A stretch of DNA of 64,000 bases from the NCBI RefSeq assembly GCF_024706985.1, contig NZ_JAMCCX010000094.1:56340-120339 (forward strand). The letters are read 5' to 3'. The position numbers and the translations under genes were made by a program. This DNA is from Alicyclobacillus sp. SP_1. Lineage in GTDB: Bacteria > Bacillota > Bacilli > Alicyclobacillales > Alicyclobacillaceae. Below, in pieces: positions 35,953-44,219 of this stretch; position 1 is the stretch's first letter; the number at the start of each line of letters is the position of its first letter. Under the pieces are notes generated by a model. It was given only the letters and a program-made list of their open reading frames with translations. It was not told where the DNA came from and did no database searches.

Positions 35953-37194
35953 TTCCATCGGAAGCCGAATCAGATTTCGCAATGCATTCTCTTCCGTGGT
36001 GGACTGATAGTCGCAGTGTTCACAGTGGTAGTTCGGACCAGACGATTTCGATCCCGCTCCACACTGTGAGCACTGTCGTTCCAAAATGCGGGGGTCCATC
36101 TTGACGACGTCAATCCCTTTATCCGCAGCTTTGCGCAGTACCTGCATCTGTAAGTCAAAGTAGGTCCAGGCGCCTAAAAATGCCGAACCGCTCGACCGCA
36201 ACGACAAGTCATCCATGCGAATTGAGGAGCATCCTAAGCGAACTGCCGTATCGACAATTCTCCTTGCATAGGTGTGATTGACTGTGGCTCGAAAGCGGCT
36301 CACTTTGTCTTCCAGCTCAGTTAATGGCTCAAGACGCTTTTTGCGCCCATGCCCCGTTCGTCCGGACCCACAAACGCGAATTTGCCGCTGCAGCCGACGG
36401 CGTTTAGACTCCATAGCCAGGTGATGCTGCTTGACGGCCGAACCCTCGATGACACAACTCCAGTCCGGTCGGTCACTGACCACCATGACCGCTCGATTCG
36501 GGTCCGCCATACGCACTCCAAGGACGCGAGAATCGTGAGGCAACTGGCTCGATTCGACCGCGTAGGTCAAGTTCAAAAACCATTTGTGTTTCGTCTCCTG
36601 ATAAACGATGGAACTTTCCCGAATGGGTGTCTCCCCATTGATCCACTGTTCGAGAATGTGTCGAGCTAAATTTCGACCCGCATGAATTCTTACGGTATAG
36701 GTCGTACCCATCGCAGCGCGCTGCTCCTCGGTCCAATGTGGCAAAGAGCGCACCCACTGCTGACCGACTCGGCTGAGAAGACTTAGCTCCAACTCCACAT
36801 GCCGGCCATGGTCGACAAAAGCACCGTGACGAATGCTCGCTTTGTGCAGCAGAATAGGATTCGTGTTGCGAAAACTCGGGAAAGACTGGCGTCCCGCCAA
36901 GACAGCCTGGCGCGACTGATGCCAGACACGCTCAGCCTGAGTCACAGTCGATGTCAAGTTCTTCGCATGGACAATCCCAAATTCGTCGGAGATAACCTGA
37001 TAGAGCCACGTGCGAAACGGCTTATCCGTGGGTGCCACAGGCAAGAACTCCTGCTGGTAGCAGTATTGAACGACTCGATTTTTGAGTCGAAACGACTCCT
37101 GTTGAAGGGTCTTCAAAATGTACTGAAATATAGGCCATTCACAGGAGACGGGGCGAATGATTTCGTACTTCATCGACTTAATAATGGTTGGCAC
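35923..37194 (-). CDS. Cas12f1-like protein with substituted RuvC catalytic residues
   Basis: A 423-residue protein that follows AsCas12f1 (422 aa) along its length: N-terminal MKYEIIRPVSCEWPIFQYIL; GGHGR-type loop GRTGHGRKKRLEPLTEL; TVNHTYARRIVDTAVRLG; GAWTYFDLQMQVLRKAADKG; and zinc finger CSQCG...CEHC. The RuvC acidic residues are changed: GIDLG becomes GVRMA (D to R), QMEDL becomes RMDDL (E to D), and ADYNAARN becomes TEENALRN (D to E). DNA cleavage should therefore be lost while RNA and DNA binding may remain. GTG 37194 has GAGGAG six bases upstream. There are no cas1/cas2, IS ends or tnpA. The guide RNA overlaps its 3' end. Confidence 0.9.
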   Translation of the reverse strand: MPTIIKSMKYEIIRPVSCEWPIFQYILKTLQQESFRLKNRVVQYCYQQEFLPVAPTDKPFRTWLYQVISDEFGIVHAKNLTSTVTQAERVWHQSRQAVLAGRQSFPSFRNTNPILLHKASIRHGAFVDHGRHVELELSLLSRVGQQWVRSLPHWTEEQRAAMGTTYTVRIHAGRNLARHILEQWINGETPIRESSIVYQETKHKWFLNLTYAVESSQLPHDSRVLGVRMADPNRAVMVVSDRPDWSCVIEGSAVKQHHLAMESKRRRLQRQIRVCGSGRTGHGRKKRLEPLTELEDKVSRFRATVNHTYARRIVDTAVRLGCSSIRMDDLSLRSSGSAFLGAWTYFDLQMQVLRKAADKGIDVVKMDPRILERQCSQCGAGSKSSGPNYHCEHCDYQSTTEENALRNLIRLPMERLPRGEETR

Positions 37195-37229
37195 AGGCAA
37201 CTCCTCGCATACGTCTTCTCGCCTCTAAG

Positions 37230-37253
37230 ATTAGCATAAGTTGCCATGCTAAT
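37230..37253. repeat. Perfect inverted repeat upstream of the cas12f-like gene
   Basis: ATTAGCAT-aagttgcc-ATGCTAAT, an 8-bp perfect inverted repeat 35 bases before the GTG start. On the minus strand it overlaps a possible -10 (TATGCT). It could be an operator or an RNA hairpin in the leader. Confidence 0.6.
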
Positions 37254-37318
37254 TGACATCATTTCAAAAAGAAAATGCTCATCCAAACAAAAATAGTTTT
37301 GCTATTCAAGAAAAATAG

Positions 37319-37348
37319 TTGACCTCATTCGCCAAAGTCCAGTATACT
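37319..37348 (+). promoter_or_regulatory. Promoter of the c-di-AMP riboswitch / NlpC-P60 unit
   Basis: TTGACC and TATACT with an 18-base spacer, just upstream of the riboswitch. A direct repeat AAAAATAGTT at 37289-37298 and 37311-37320 (22 bp apart, about two helical turns) abuts and overlaps the -35, as for a tandem activator or repressor site. Confidence 0.75.
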
Positions 37349-37359
37349 TTCGCCAGACG
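37342..37359 (+). other. Candidate target site of the Cas12f-like guide
   Basis: GTATACTTTCGCCAGACG differs from the putative guide GTATACTGTCGACAGACG at only two of 18 positions (8 and 12). The first seven bases are identical, and the match ends on both sides. The site covers the whole -10 box (37343-37348) and the expected start of transcription. The base triplet upstream is CCA, so the usual NTTR motif of AsCas12f1 is not met as written. Confidence 0.65.
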
Positions 37360-37545
37360 CTGTCAAAAAACGCCGAACCCCGCTGGCGTCCGGGGATGGG
37401 GGATATTCATTTTGGGGCGAATCCTATTCTTGGCAGTTTAGCGGTTTTGCGCGAAACGCGCAAGACGCGAGCGGCACAAGATTAAGTAGGGAACTCACCA
37501 GCTGCTTGCCCGAGCCCGTCAACTAACCTCGTAGGCGAACAAGGA
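37360..37545 (+). promoter_or_regulatory. c-di-AMP riboswitch (ydaO/yuaA type)
   Basis: The leader contains the conserved ydaO blocks in order: CCGGGGATGGGGG, GGGGCGAATCCTATTCTTGG, the variable hairpin (GCGGTTTTGCGCG...), GGGAACTCACC, and the highly conserved TGCCCGAGCCCGTC followed by AACTAACCTCGTAGGCGA. It ends at the AAGGAG of the next gene. In Bacillus this class switches off cell-wall hydrolase and ion/osmolyte genes when c-di-AMP is high. Confidence 0.9.
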
Positions 37546-37553
37546 GCTCATCA

Positions 37554-38372
37554 GTGAAGAAGTCTGTCTCATTCGCCATGTCGGTCGCTTTGTTCGCCGG
37601 GTTGAACACTTCTGTAGCGTTGGCGGACACCCTGCACTATCGTGTCGAGTCCGGAAACTCTCTTTATCAGATTGCAGAAGAATATCACACCTCCGTCGTC
37701 AACTTGAAGACGTGGAACCACCTCGACAGCAACTTAATTGACGTTGGTCAAGAGTTGGTTGTACATGCAGACACGAACACCCAGTCGTCACAAGGAAGCA
37801 CGGTCACGGTAGAACCTGGGGACAGCATTTGGTCCATCAGCCAGGCACATGGAGTGACAATGGCGGAATTAGAGCGCTGGAATGGATTGAACAACGACAG
37901 TATCCTACATACAGGGCAAAAGCTTCGCCTTTACGGCACGAGCGGCTCGATGGTGCTCAGTGCTCGCGGAGACAGCCCGGCCAGCGCTCAACTTACAAAT
38001 GCCGTTCTCGGGGAACGAATTGCAGAATTCTCCAAACAATTCGAAGGTTATCCGTATGTGTGGGCAGGGACCAGCCCTAGTGGATTTGATTGCTCGGGTC
38101 TTGTCTACTTTGTCTATCTCCATTTTGGCATGAATTTGGGAGAGTCGAGTTACACTCAGTTTAACGAAGGTACGCACGTAGCCGAGTCGGATTTACAACC
38201 GGGGGACTTAGTGTTTTTTGATACGGACGGTGGCGGCGCTTCCCACGTTGGCATCTATCTCGGCAATGGGAGTTTCATCAGTGCGCAGACACCGCAGAGT
38301 GGCGTGCAAATTGCATCCCTCGACAACTCGTACTGGTCCAATCACTATGTCGGTGCCAGTCGAATCGTCTGA
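37554..38372 (+). CDS. Secreted LysM-LysM-NlpC/P60 cell-wall hydrolase
   Basis: A 272-residue exported enzyme: signal peptide (MKKSVSFAMSVALFAGLNTSVALA), two LysM peptidoglycan-binding domains (YRVESGNSLYQIAEEYH at ~29-72 and VEPGDSIWSISQAHG at ~85-125), then NlpC/P60 at ~145-272. Catalytic Cys is in SGFDCSGLVYFVYLHFG, His in ASHVGIYLGNG, and a third polar residue near ISAQTPQSG. It should cut D-Glu-mDAP peptide stems. GTG 37554 follows AAGGAG. Its promoter is overlapped by the candidate Cas12f-like target and its leader holds the c-di-AMP riboswitch. Confidence 0.93.
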   Translation: MKKSVSFAMSVALFAGLNTSVALADTLHYRVESGNSLYQIAEEYHTSVVNLKTWNHLDSNLIDVGQELVVHADTNTQSSQGSTVTVEPGDSIWSISQAHGVTMAELERWNGLNNDSILHTGQKLRLYGTSGSMVLSARGDSPASAQLTNAVLGERIAEFSKQFEGYPYVWAGTSPSGFDCSGLVYFVYLHFGMNLGESSYTQFNEGTHVAESDLQPGDLVFFDTDGGGASHVGIYLGNGSFISAQTPQSGVQIASLDNSYWSNHYVGASRIV

Positions 38373-38685
38373 AGACTGCATCCTCTCTTAGGTTCGGATG
38401 TGGGCTAGTAAACGATTTCGCTGTTCAAGGAATCCATAGGGAACATTTAAGACACATTGCAGCGAGTCCATCTGCTCGTTTGTCCGTAAACATCACAGAC
38501 GAGGCCAGATGGACCGCTCATTTGAACTTGCATACTACTATGCTTCTTGCGTATAGAAGCTCCCCAAAATGCTTTTCAAAGGCGTTACGAGAGTTGCTTT
38601 TAAGACCTCAGGCACTGTGCGAAAAGGTACACAAAAACCAGTTTCGTCTCTCGTCTCATGGTCGAATCTACTCTTCGACCGTGCC
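38373..38685. other. Intergenic stretch, nothing supported
   Basis: Between the NlpC/P60 gene and the convergent aldehyde dehydrogenase gene. Open frames here lack ribosome sites and family features. I see no clear terminator, RNA gene or repeat. Confidence 0.5.
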
Positions 38686-40233
38686 TCAAGCCTCATCGCG
38701 ACTCCGTTTGGTCAATTGGCGATACGCTTGAAGAAAGGCAAACCAGTTGCGCCGTTCGCCATAATAACTCCGAATCAATTGGCGAAAGAGTACGTATTTC
38801 CCCTGATACGGGAACCAAGTGGGTTCCCGCAAATTCACACCCCTGTCCACCATCACCGCGGTTTGTCGACAGAACATGCGAATTCCATCGGCGCCATGCG
38901 AACGGCCTAGTCCACTCGACTTTTCTCCCCCAAACGGGAGATGCTGGTTGACAATGGTGATGACTACATCATTGATCAACACATTGCCTGTGACCAATTG
39001 GGATGCGACGCGTCGAGCTTTGCCGAGATTTTTGCTCCAGACGCTGGCACTCAAGCCGTAAAGACAGTCATTGGCGAGGCAAATGGCTTCCTCTTCCGTG
39101 TCAAACGGGAGAATTGGCAAGACTGGACCGAACGTCTCATCCTGCAAAAGTGGTCCGTCTGCACGTGCGCCAGTGACAACCATCGGCGGTATAAAATAGC
39201 CGTTCTCTAAGTTCCAGGCATCTGGACTCTGGCCCGTCTCAAGTTGTGCATGGTGCTCCAACGCATCGCGCACATGTCGGGAAACCACTTCCACTTGGCT
39301 CCGGGATGTCATCGATCCGATGTCGGCATCGGGCCCCCTTCCTTGAACCAATTGCTGCGTTCTGGCGCTGAGTGTTTCTACGAACCGTTCGTATGCGGCA
39401 CGCTCTACATAAATCCGCTCGACCGACATACAGACCTGACCAGAATTCATGAATCCTCCCCACAATGCGGCCTCCACAGCTCGCTCCAACGGCGCGTCTG
39501 CAAAAACGATCATCGGGTCTTTACCGCCGAGCTCCAGGGTGGTAGGAATGAGTTCGCGCGCCGCAACAGCCGCAATCGATTGACCCGTTTGGACAGACCC
39601 CGTGAAAAAAATATAATCCGGATGACCTTCTACCAAGCTCGAGCCCAACTCTCGCCCACCGTGAGCCACTTGCAAAACGTGCTGAGGAAATTCTGCCGCT
39701 GCAAACACACTTTCGATGACTGTGCCGATGAGCGGCGTTATCTCCGAGGGTTTGAGAATGACCGTGTTGCCCGCGGCCAACGCGTTCAAAACTGGAATCA
39801 CTGTCAGTTGGAACGGAAAGTTCCAAGGAGCGATGATGAGCACTACGCCGCGCGGATGATATTCCACGAAAGATGCCTTGCCTTTCAACAACAGCGGCGT
39901 GCGAACCTTCTGTGGCCGCAAAGAATCCGCAAGAGATTTCTCGACGTGAGATATGGCCTCCAAGACAGGCAACACTTCAGTCGTCAGCGCCTCGACTTGC
40001 GGTTTGCCCGTGCTATCGGAAATTTGCTGGGATACTGCGTCTAAATTTTGCACCAGGTGAAGGCGCAACTTCTTGAACCTGATGAGGCGCTCTTCCACGC
40101 TTGTCTTCGACCACTGAGCAAACTCCGTTCGGGCGGTTCGATACAGGTCGGCCACTGCCGCAACAGGGGTCTCTTCCACCTCTTGCAAACGTTCAAGCGT
40201 AGCCGGATTTGTGGCGGACATGCGAGCGGTCAC
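38686..40233 (-). CDS. NAD(P)-dependent aldehyde dehydrogenase
   Basis: A 515-residue aldehyde dehydrogenase. Cofactor and active-site segments are present: APWNFPFQLTVIPVLNALAAGN, FFTGSVQTGQSIA, catalytic Glu in TLELGGKDPMIVFADA, nucleophile Cys in NSGQVCMSVERIYVE, and EETFGPVLPILPFDTEEEA. GTG 40233 follows GGAGGGAAAAATT; open sequence upstream has no ribosome site. The aldehyde is not readable; a broad fatty or aromatic aldehyde role is likely. Transcribed divergently from the PLP aldolase gene. Confidence 0.9.
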   Translation of the reverse strand: MTARMSATNPATLERLQEVEETPVAAVADLYRTARTEFAQWSKTSVEERLIRFKKLRLHLVQNLDAVSQQISDSTGKPQVEALTTEVLPVLEAISHVEKSLADSLRPQKVRTPLLLKGKASFVEYHPRGVVLIIAPWNFPFQLTVIPVLNALAAGNTVILKPSEITPLIGTVIESVFAAAEFPQHVLQVAHGGRELGSSLVEGHPDYIFFTGSVQTGQSIAAVAARELIPTTLELGGKDPMIVFADAPLERAVEAALWGGFMNSGQVCMSVERIYVERAAYERFVETLSARTQQLVQGRGPDADIGSMTSRSQVEVVSRHVRDALEHHAQLETGQSPDAWNLENGYFIPPMVVTGARADGPLLQDETFGPVLPILPFDTEEEAICLANDCLYGLSASVWSKNLGKARRVASQLVTGNVLINDVVITIVNQHLPFGGEKSSGLGRSHGADGIRMFCRQTAVMVDRGVNLREPTWFPYQGKYVLFRQLIRSYYGERRNWFAFLQAYRQLTKRSRDEA

Positions 40234-40333
40234 AATTTTTCCCTCCAACCAGTCGTTTGGTCTTCTCAACATACCATGTCTGGGGTAATATTCAATACAT
40301 GTTCTATTCAGAATCATACTAACCATTGGTGAA

Positions 40334-41617
40334 ATGAATCGCGAGACACAGTGGTCTTGTCACGCGCATACCGGGAGGAATGTTCTCAATGATATCCAAA
40401 TTGCATTTCTGCCGTCTCGGCATCTGCCGATGATGCCAACCTACACAGAGTACCGAGAACTGTTCGGTAAAATGCCGATGCCCTTTGCTTTTGTCAATCT
40501 CGATTTGTTTCAACAGAACGTGGAAGAAGTTGCCGCACGTGCTGCTGACAAGCAAATTCGCGTCGCCACGAAGTCGGTGCGCAGCGTTGCCATGCTTCGA
40601 CATCTTAAAGCTAGTTCCCTGCCGCTCTCCGGTTGGATGTGTTTCACTGCTCAGGAAGCCTTGTATCTAGCAGAGCAAGGGTTTGACGAACTTCTCCTCG
40701 GCTATCCCATATGGCATCCAGACGCCATTCAATCCGTGGCGAGAGCCATCGGAGACGGTCGGAGAATTACTCTGATGTTAGACTCGGTCGATCACGTTCG
40801 TCACATCGCCAACATCGCAGAACAGGTCGGGGTACGCATTCCGGTCTGCATCGACATCGACATGTCCACGGAACACGTGGGATTTCACTTTGGAGTGAGG
40901 CGGTCGCCTGTCCGGGCGCCAGAAAGTGCGCTCACGGTTGCTAAAGAAATTCTTGCCTCACCGTGGTTAATTCTCGATGCCATCATGGGCTACGAAGCCC
41001 AAATTGCTGGCGTCATTGACAACTTCCCTGGGCAAGCACCCAAGAATGCCATTATTCGTGCGCTTAAGAGGCAGTCTATCCCGCGCATTGCGGAGCGGCG
41101 CGCCAAAGTCGTCGCTGAGATTGAAGCCCTCGGAGTAAACTTGCGCGTTGTCAACGGAGGCGGAACCGGCAGCATGGTCTCCACATGCTCAGAATCATGT
41201 GTCACTGAGGTGACGGTCGGTTCTGGATTTTACAGCCCCGGTTTGTTTGATCACTACCGTCAATTTCGCTTTCAGCCAGCTGCTGGATTCGCCGTTGAAA
41301 TCGTACGTCGACCCGGGCCAAATCTGTACACCTGCGCGGGCGGCGGGTATATCGCCTCGGGAGCCGTTGGAGTGGAAAAATTACCTTTACCCTTTTTGCC
41401 GGAAGGTCTGCAACTGCTCCCATTAGAAGGTGCTGGAGAAGTTCAGACACCTCTGCGCTATGCGGGCAGCGAATTAAATTTGGGCTATCCTGTATTCTTT
41501 CGCCACAGCAAAGCAGGTGAGTTGTGCGAGCGATTTACGCACCTATATCTCGTCTCAGGAGGACAAGTAGTCGACAAAGTAACAACCTATCGGGGGGATG
41601 GCCAATGCTTTCTGTAG
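40334..41617 (+). CDS. PLP-dependent amino-acid deaminase/aldolase, alanine-racemase N-terminal fold
   Basis: A 427-residue type III PLP protein. VATKSVRSVAML holds the Schiff-base Lys; ICIDIDMSTEHVGFHFGVRR, MGYEAQIAG, and VNGGGTGSMVSTC are the phosphate-binding and Thr-aldolase-like segments. D-threonine aldolase-type proteins share this architecture. ATG 40334 lacks a good ribosome site; the double ATG at 40430/40433 gives a more usual N-terminus. It overlaps the downstream FAD lactone oxidase by 13 bases, a pairing also met in actinobacteria. The substrate is unknown. Confidence 0.78.
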   Translation: MNRETQWSCHAHTGRNVLNDIQIAFLPSRHLPMMPTYTEYRELFGKMPMPFAFVNLDLFQQNVEEVAARAADKQIRVATKSVRSVAMLRHLKASSLPLSGWMCFTAQEALYLAEQGFDELLLGYPIWHPDAIQSVARAIGDGRRITLMLDSVDHVRHIANIAEQVGVRIPVCIDIDMSTEHVGFHFGVRRSPVRAPESALTVAKEILASPWLILDAIMGYEAQIAGVIDNFPGQAPKNAIIRALKRQSIPRIAERRAKVVAEIEALGVNLRVVNGGGTGSMVSTCSESCVTEVTVGSGFYSPGLFDHYRQFRFQPAAGFAVEIVRRPGPNLYTCAGGGYIASGAVGVEKLPLPFLPEGLQLLPLEGAGEVQTPLRYAGSELNLGYPVFFRHSKAGELCERFTHLYLVSGGQVVDKVTTYRGDGQCFL

Positions 41618-42936
41618 AGGATGTCGTCCACAAATCGAGATACCGCTGGAGTAACTGGTCCGGCGTCTGTGTTACATCTCCACAAACGATTGTCTATCCC
41701 TCTACAGTCGAAGAGGTCGTGTCAGTGGTTCAAAGCTGTGCTGTTCGCGGTCAAAATCTGCGCGTAGTCGGAGCTGGACACTCATTTACTCCACTCGCCG
41801 CCACCCATGACGTACTCATGTCACTAGACCGTCTCTCCGGATTAGTCGACGTGCAAGTGGAAGAAAGAACAGCCACCGTCTGGGCGGGCACAAGACTCAA
41901 AACACTCGGTGAATTACTTCACCATCACGGATTGGCCCAAGAAAACCTGGGCGATATAGACGTTCAATCGATTGCTGGCGCCATCTCTACTGGAACACAC
42001 GGAACGGGCGGCAACTTCGGCACCATCGCCACCCAGGTCATTGGTTTGACGGTGGTATTGGCCTCCGGCGAAGTCGTCGATTGCTCAGAAACGAGTCATC
42101 CAGAGTTATTCTACGCCTTGCGCGTTTCACTCGGTGCACTCGGAGTGCTCGTCAAAGTCAAATTACGCCTAGTTCCATCCTTCCGAATGGTCTATGAAAG
42201 CCGTCGCATGCCGCTCTTGGAGTGCTTGAACCAATTGGATGAGTTAAAAGCGGATCATCGGCACTTTGAATTTTACTGGTTTCCACACACGGACATGGCG
42301 CAAGTCAAATGGATGGACGAGACGGCAGACGCTGTCCAAGTGCGCTCGATGAAAAAATATTTTCAAGACGTCGTGATGGAAAATCGAGTCTACGGCGCGT
42401 TGTCAGAATTGTGCCGAACCATGCCCACATTGTGCAAAACGGTCAGCCGCCTTTCTGCCAACAATGTTCCGGTGAGCAGAACGGTTGACTACAGCCATCG
42501 TTTATTTGCCACACAGCGACTCGTTCGGTTTAATGAAATGGAGTACAATCTGCCGAGTGCGGCCATGCGAGAAACGGTGCTGGAGATGGAGGAGGAAGTA
42601 AGACGCGCCAAATTTGCCGTGCACTTCCCCGTTGAGTGCCGTTTTGTCCGCGGCGACGACATTTGGTTGAGTCCCGCCTATCAACGAGACTCTGCGTACA
42701 TCGCTGTGCATATGTACAAGGGTATGGAATATGAACCCTACTTTACCGCGATGGAACGCATTTTTCGCACGAAAAACGGCAGACCTCATTGGGGAAAATT
42801 GCATACTCAACGCGCAGAGACTTTGGCCGGACTCTATCCACGCTGGAACGATTTTCAGCGGATTCGTGCTATAGTGGACCCTTCTGGAATGTTTCTGAAC
42901 GATTACTTGAATGCCCTGTTTCATCCTACACCCTGA
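41605..42936 (+). CDS. FAD-binding D-arabinono-1,4-lactone oxidase-type enzyme
   Basis: A 443-residue VAO-type flavoenzyme. The FAD domain has IVYPSTVEEVVSVVQ, RVVGAGHSFTPLAATHDVLMSL and IAGAISTGTHGTGGNFGTIA; the C-terminus has the ALO signature PHWGKLHTQRAETL and PSGMFLNDYL. HSFTP with a non-His residue next to it suggests the covalent FAD His (GAGHSFTP) is present. It oxidises an aldonolactone or sugar alcohol with O2. ATG 41605 follows GGGGGGATGGCCA. It is co-transcribed with the PLP aldolase gene. Confidence 0.87.
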   Translation: MLSVEDVVHKSRYRWSNWSGVCVTSPQTIVYPSTVEEVVSVVQSCAVRGQNLRVVGAGHSFTPLAATHDVLMSLDRLSGLVDVQVEERTATVWAGTRLKTLGELLHHHGLAQENLGDIDVQSIAGAISTGTHGTGGNFGTIATQVIGLTVVLASGEVVDCSETSHPELFYALRVSLGALGVLVKVKLRLVPSFRMVYESRRMPLLECLNQLDELKADHRHFEFYWFPHTDMAQVKWMDETADAVQVRSMKKYFQDVVMENRVYGALSELCRTMPTLCKTVSRLSANNVPVSRTVDYSHRLFATQRLVRFNEMEYNLPSAAMRETVLEMEEEVRRAKFAVHFPVECRFVRGDDIWLSPAYQRDSAYIAVHMYKGMEYEPYFTAMERIFRTKNGRPHWGKLHTQRAETLAGLYPRWNDFQRIRAIVDPSGMFLNDYLNALFHPTP

Positions 42937-43147
42937 CCAAGTCGTCTTTAAAAACGGAAAGAGAGCGGTTTCCCGCTCCCTTTCCGCTAATACCATGTAA
43001 GGTCTGCAGTGAATGTTTTCATGGCAACCACACCCTCAACTCGAAGTATTCGCGTTTTCGGTGAGCTTGTTCATCACACATCACCTTCCCTTACGAACCG
43101 TAGTATGCCCGCCTCGACACGTTTCATACAAAAGGGGGACATTTTTT

Positions 43148-44041
43148 GTGAAAATCGGCGCCATCGAAGCGGGTGGTACAAAATTCGTCTGCGGCATTGG
43201 CGATGAACATGGGCAGGTAGCAAAATCCATCACATTCCAGACCACCACGCCCGAAGAAACTTTGTCACACGTGCACGCCTTCTTCCAGAGCGAACACATC
43301 GACGGACTGGGTGTGGGTGCATTTGGCCCGCTGGAATTGGATAGACAATCGCCTCTCTATGGTCACATCACCACGACCCCCAAGCGACACTGGCAGCACT
43401 TTAACCTGCTAGGAGCACTGAAGGACGAGTTTTCATGTGATATATACCTGGACACCGACGTAAACGCGGCCGCCCTCGGCGAAGCTTCTTGGGGAGCAGC
43501 AGCGGGGCATCAAAATTGCATATACATCACCGTCGGTACCGGGATTGGCGCTGGGTTGCTTGTGGAGGGTAACTTGGTGCATGGATTGCTACATCCAGAG
43601 GTCGGTCACATGCTGGTCCGCCGTCGCGCAGGAGACACATTCTCCGGGTGTTGCCCGTACCATCAAGACTGTTTGGAGGGGCTTGCGTCAGGTCCGGCGA
43701 TTCAAGCACGTTGGGGTGAGGAAGCCTCTCTTCTCGCCAACAATGACGCGGTCTGGATGTTGGAGGCTTACTATTTAGGACAGGCACTGACGAATCTAAT
43801 TCTCACCGTATCTCCAGAAAAAATCATTCTCGGTGGTGGCGTCATGCAGCAGGCACAGTTGCTTCCCCTCATTCGACGGGAGGTACAGACATTCCTTGCT
43901 GGATACGTCGAGAAAAGGGAGCTCGGTCAAACCATAGACCAGTATATTGTCGATCCCGGTTTAGGCCAGATGGCTGGTCTCAAAGGCTGTCTCGCCTTGG
44001 TCGTTCGGGGGTCCCGCTCACATAGTCCGGCTTCGCAATAA
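43148..44041 (+). CDS. scrK: ROK-family fructokinase
   Basis: A 297-residue ROK kinase of the fructokinase subgroup. GAIEAGGTKFVCGIGDEHG is the phosphate loop, DTDVNAAALGEASWGAA holds the catalytic Asp, and HPEVGHMLVRRR...CCPYHQDCLEGLASGPAIQ is the zinc-binding motif of that subgroup. GTG 43148 follows AAAGGGGGACATTTTTT. It stands alone. Fructose is the expected substrate; mannose is possible (GmuE-like). Confidence 0.88.
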   Translation: MKIGAIEAGGTKFVCGIGDEHGQVAKSITFQTTTPEETLSHVHAFFQSEHIDGLGVGAFGPLELDRQSPLYGHITTTPKRHWQHFNLLGALKDEFSCDIYLDTDVNAAALGEASWGAAAGHQNCIYITVGTGIGAGLLVEGNLVHGLLHPEVGHMLVRRRAGDTFSGCCPYHQDCLEGLASGPAIQARWGEEASLLANNDAVWMLEAYYLGQALTNLILTVSPEKIILGGGVMQQAQLLPLIRREVQTFLAGYVEKRELGQTIDQYIVDPGLGQMAGLKGCLALVVRGSRSHSPASQ

Positions 44042-44181
44042 CGCGAGGCAACGCCCAGGTCACAAAGGCCCTAGTGCGTCATTCTGTGTGACCCGCGGTT
44101 ATAAAATCATTCATGACCTTTAAGGCCGCAGTTTAGAAGAAAATGCAGGTCGACTTTGTTGACATTCTTGCACCAAAAACC

Positions 44182-44207
44182 AGGCGCTCGGCCCATGCCG
44201 AGTGCCT
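44182..44207. terminator. Bidirectional terminator between scrK and SDR genes
   Basis: AGGCGCTCGGC-CCAT-GCCGAGTGCCT, then TATTTTCGTCT on the plus strand and GGTTTTTGG on the minus strand. Confidence 0.8.
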
Positions 44208-44219
44208 ATTTTCGTCTGC

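Noticed and set aside
35766..37553. CRISPR array or IS605 element around the Cas12f-like gene
   Set aside because: No repeat-spacer units, no cas1/cas2, no tnpA and no element ends were seen; the guide RNA overlaps the gene instead.
38373..38685. Small plus-strand open frames between the NlpC/P60 and aldehyde dehydrogenase genes
   Set aside because: They overlap one another in different frames, lack ribosome sites and show no conserved motifs.
43013..43147. A 45-residue N-terminal extension of the fructokinase
   Set aside because: The ROK phosphate loop begins right after GTG 43148, which has its own ribosome site; the extension has no family match.
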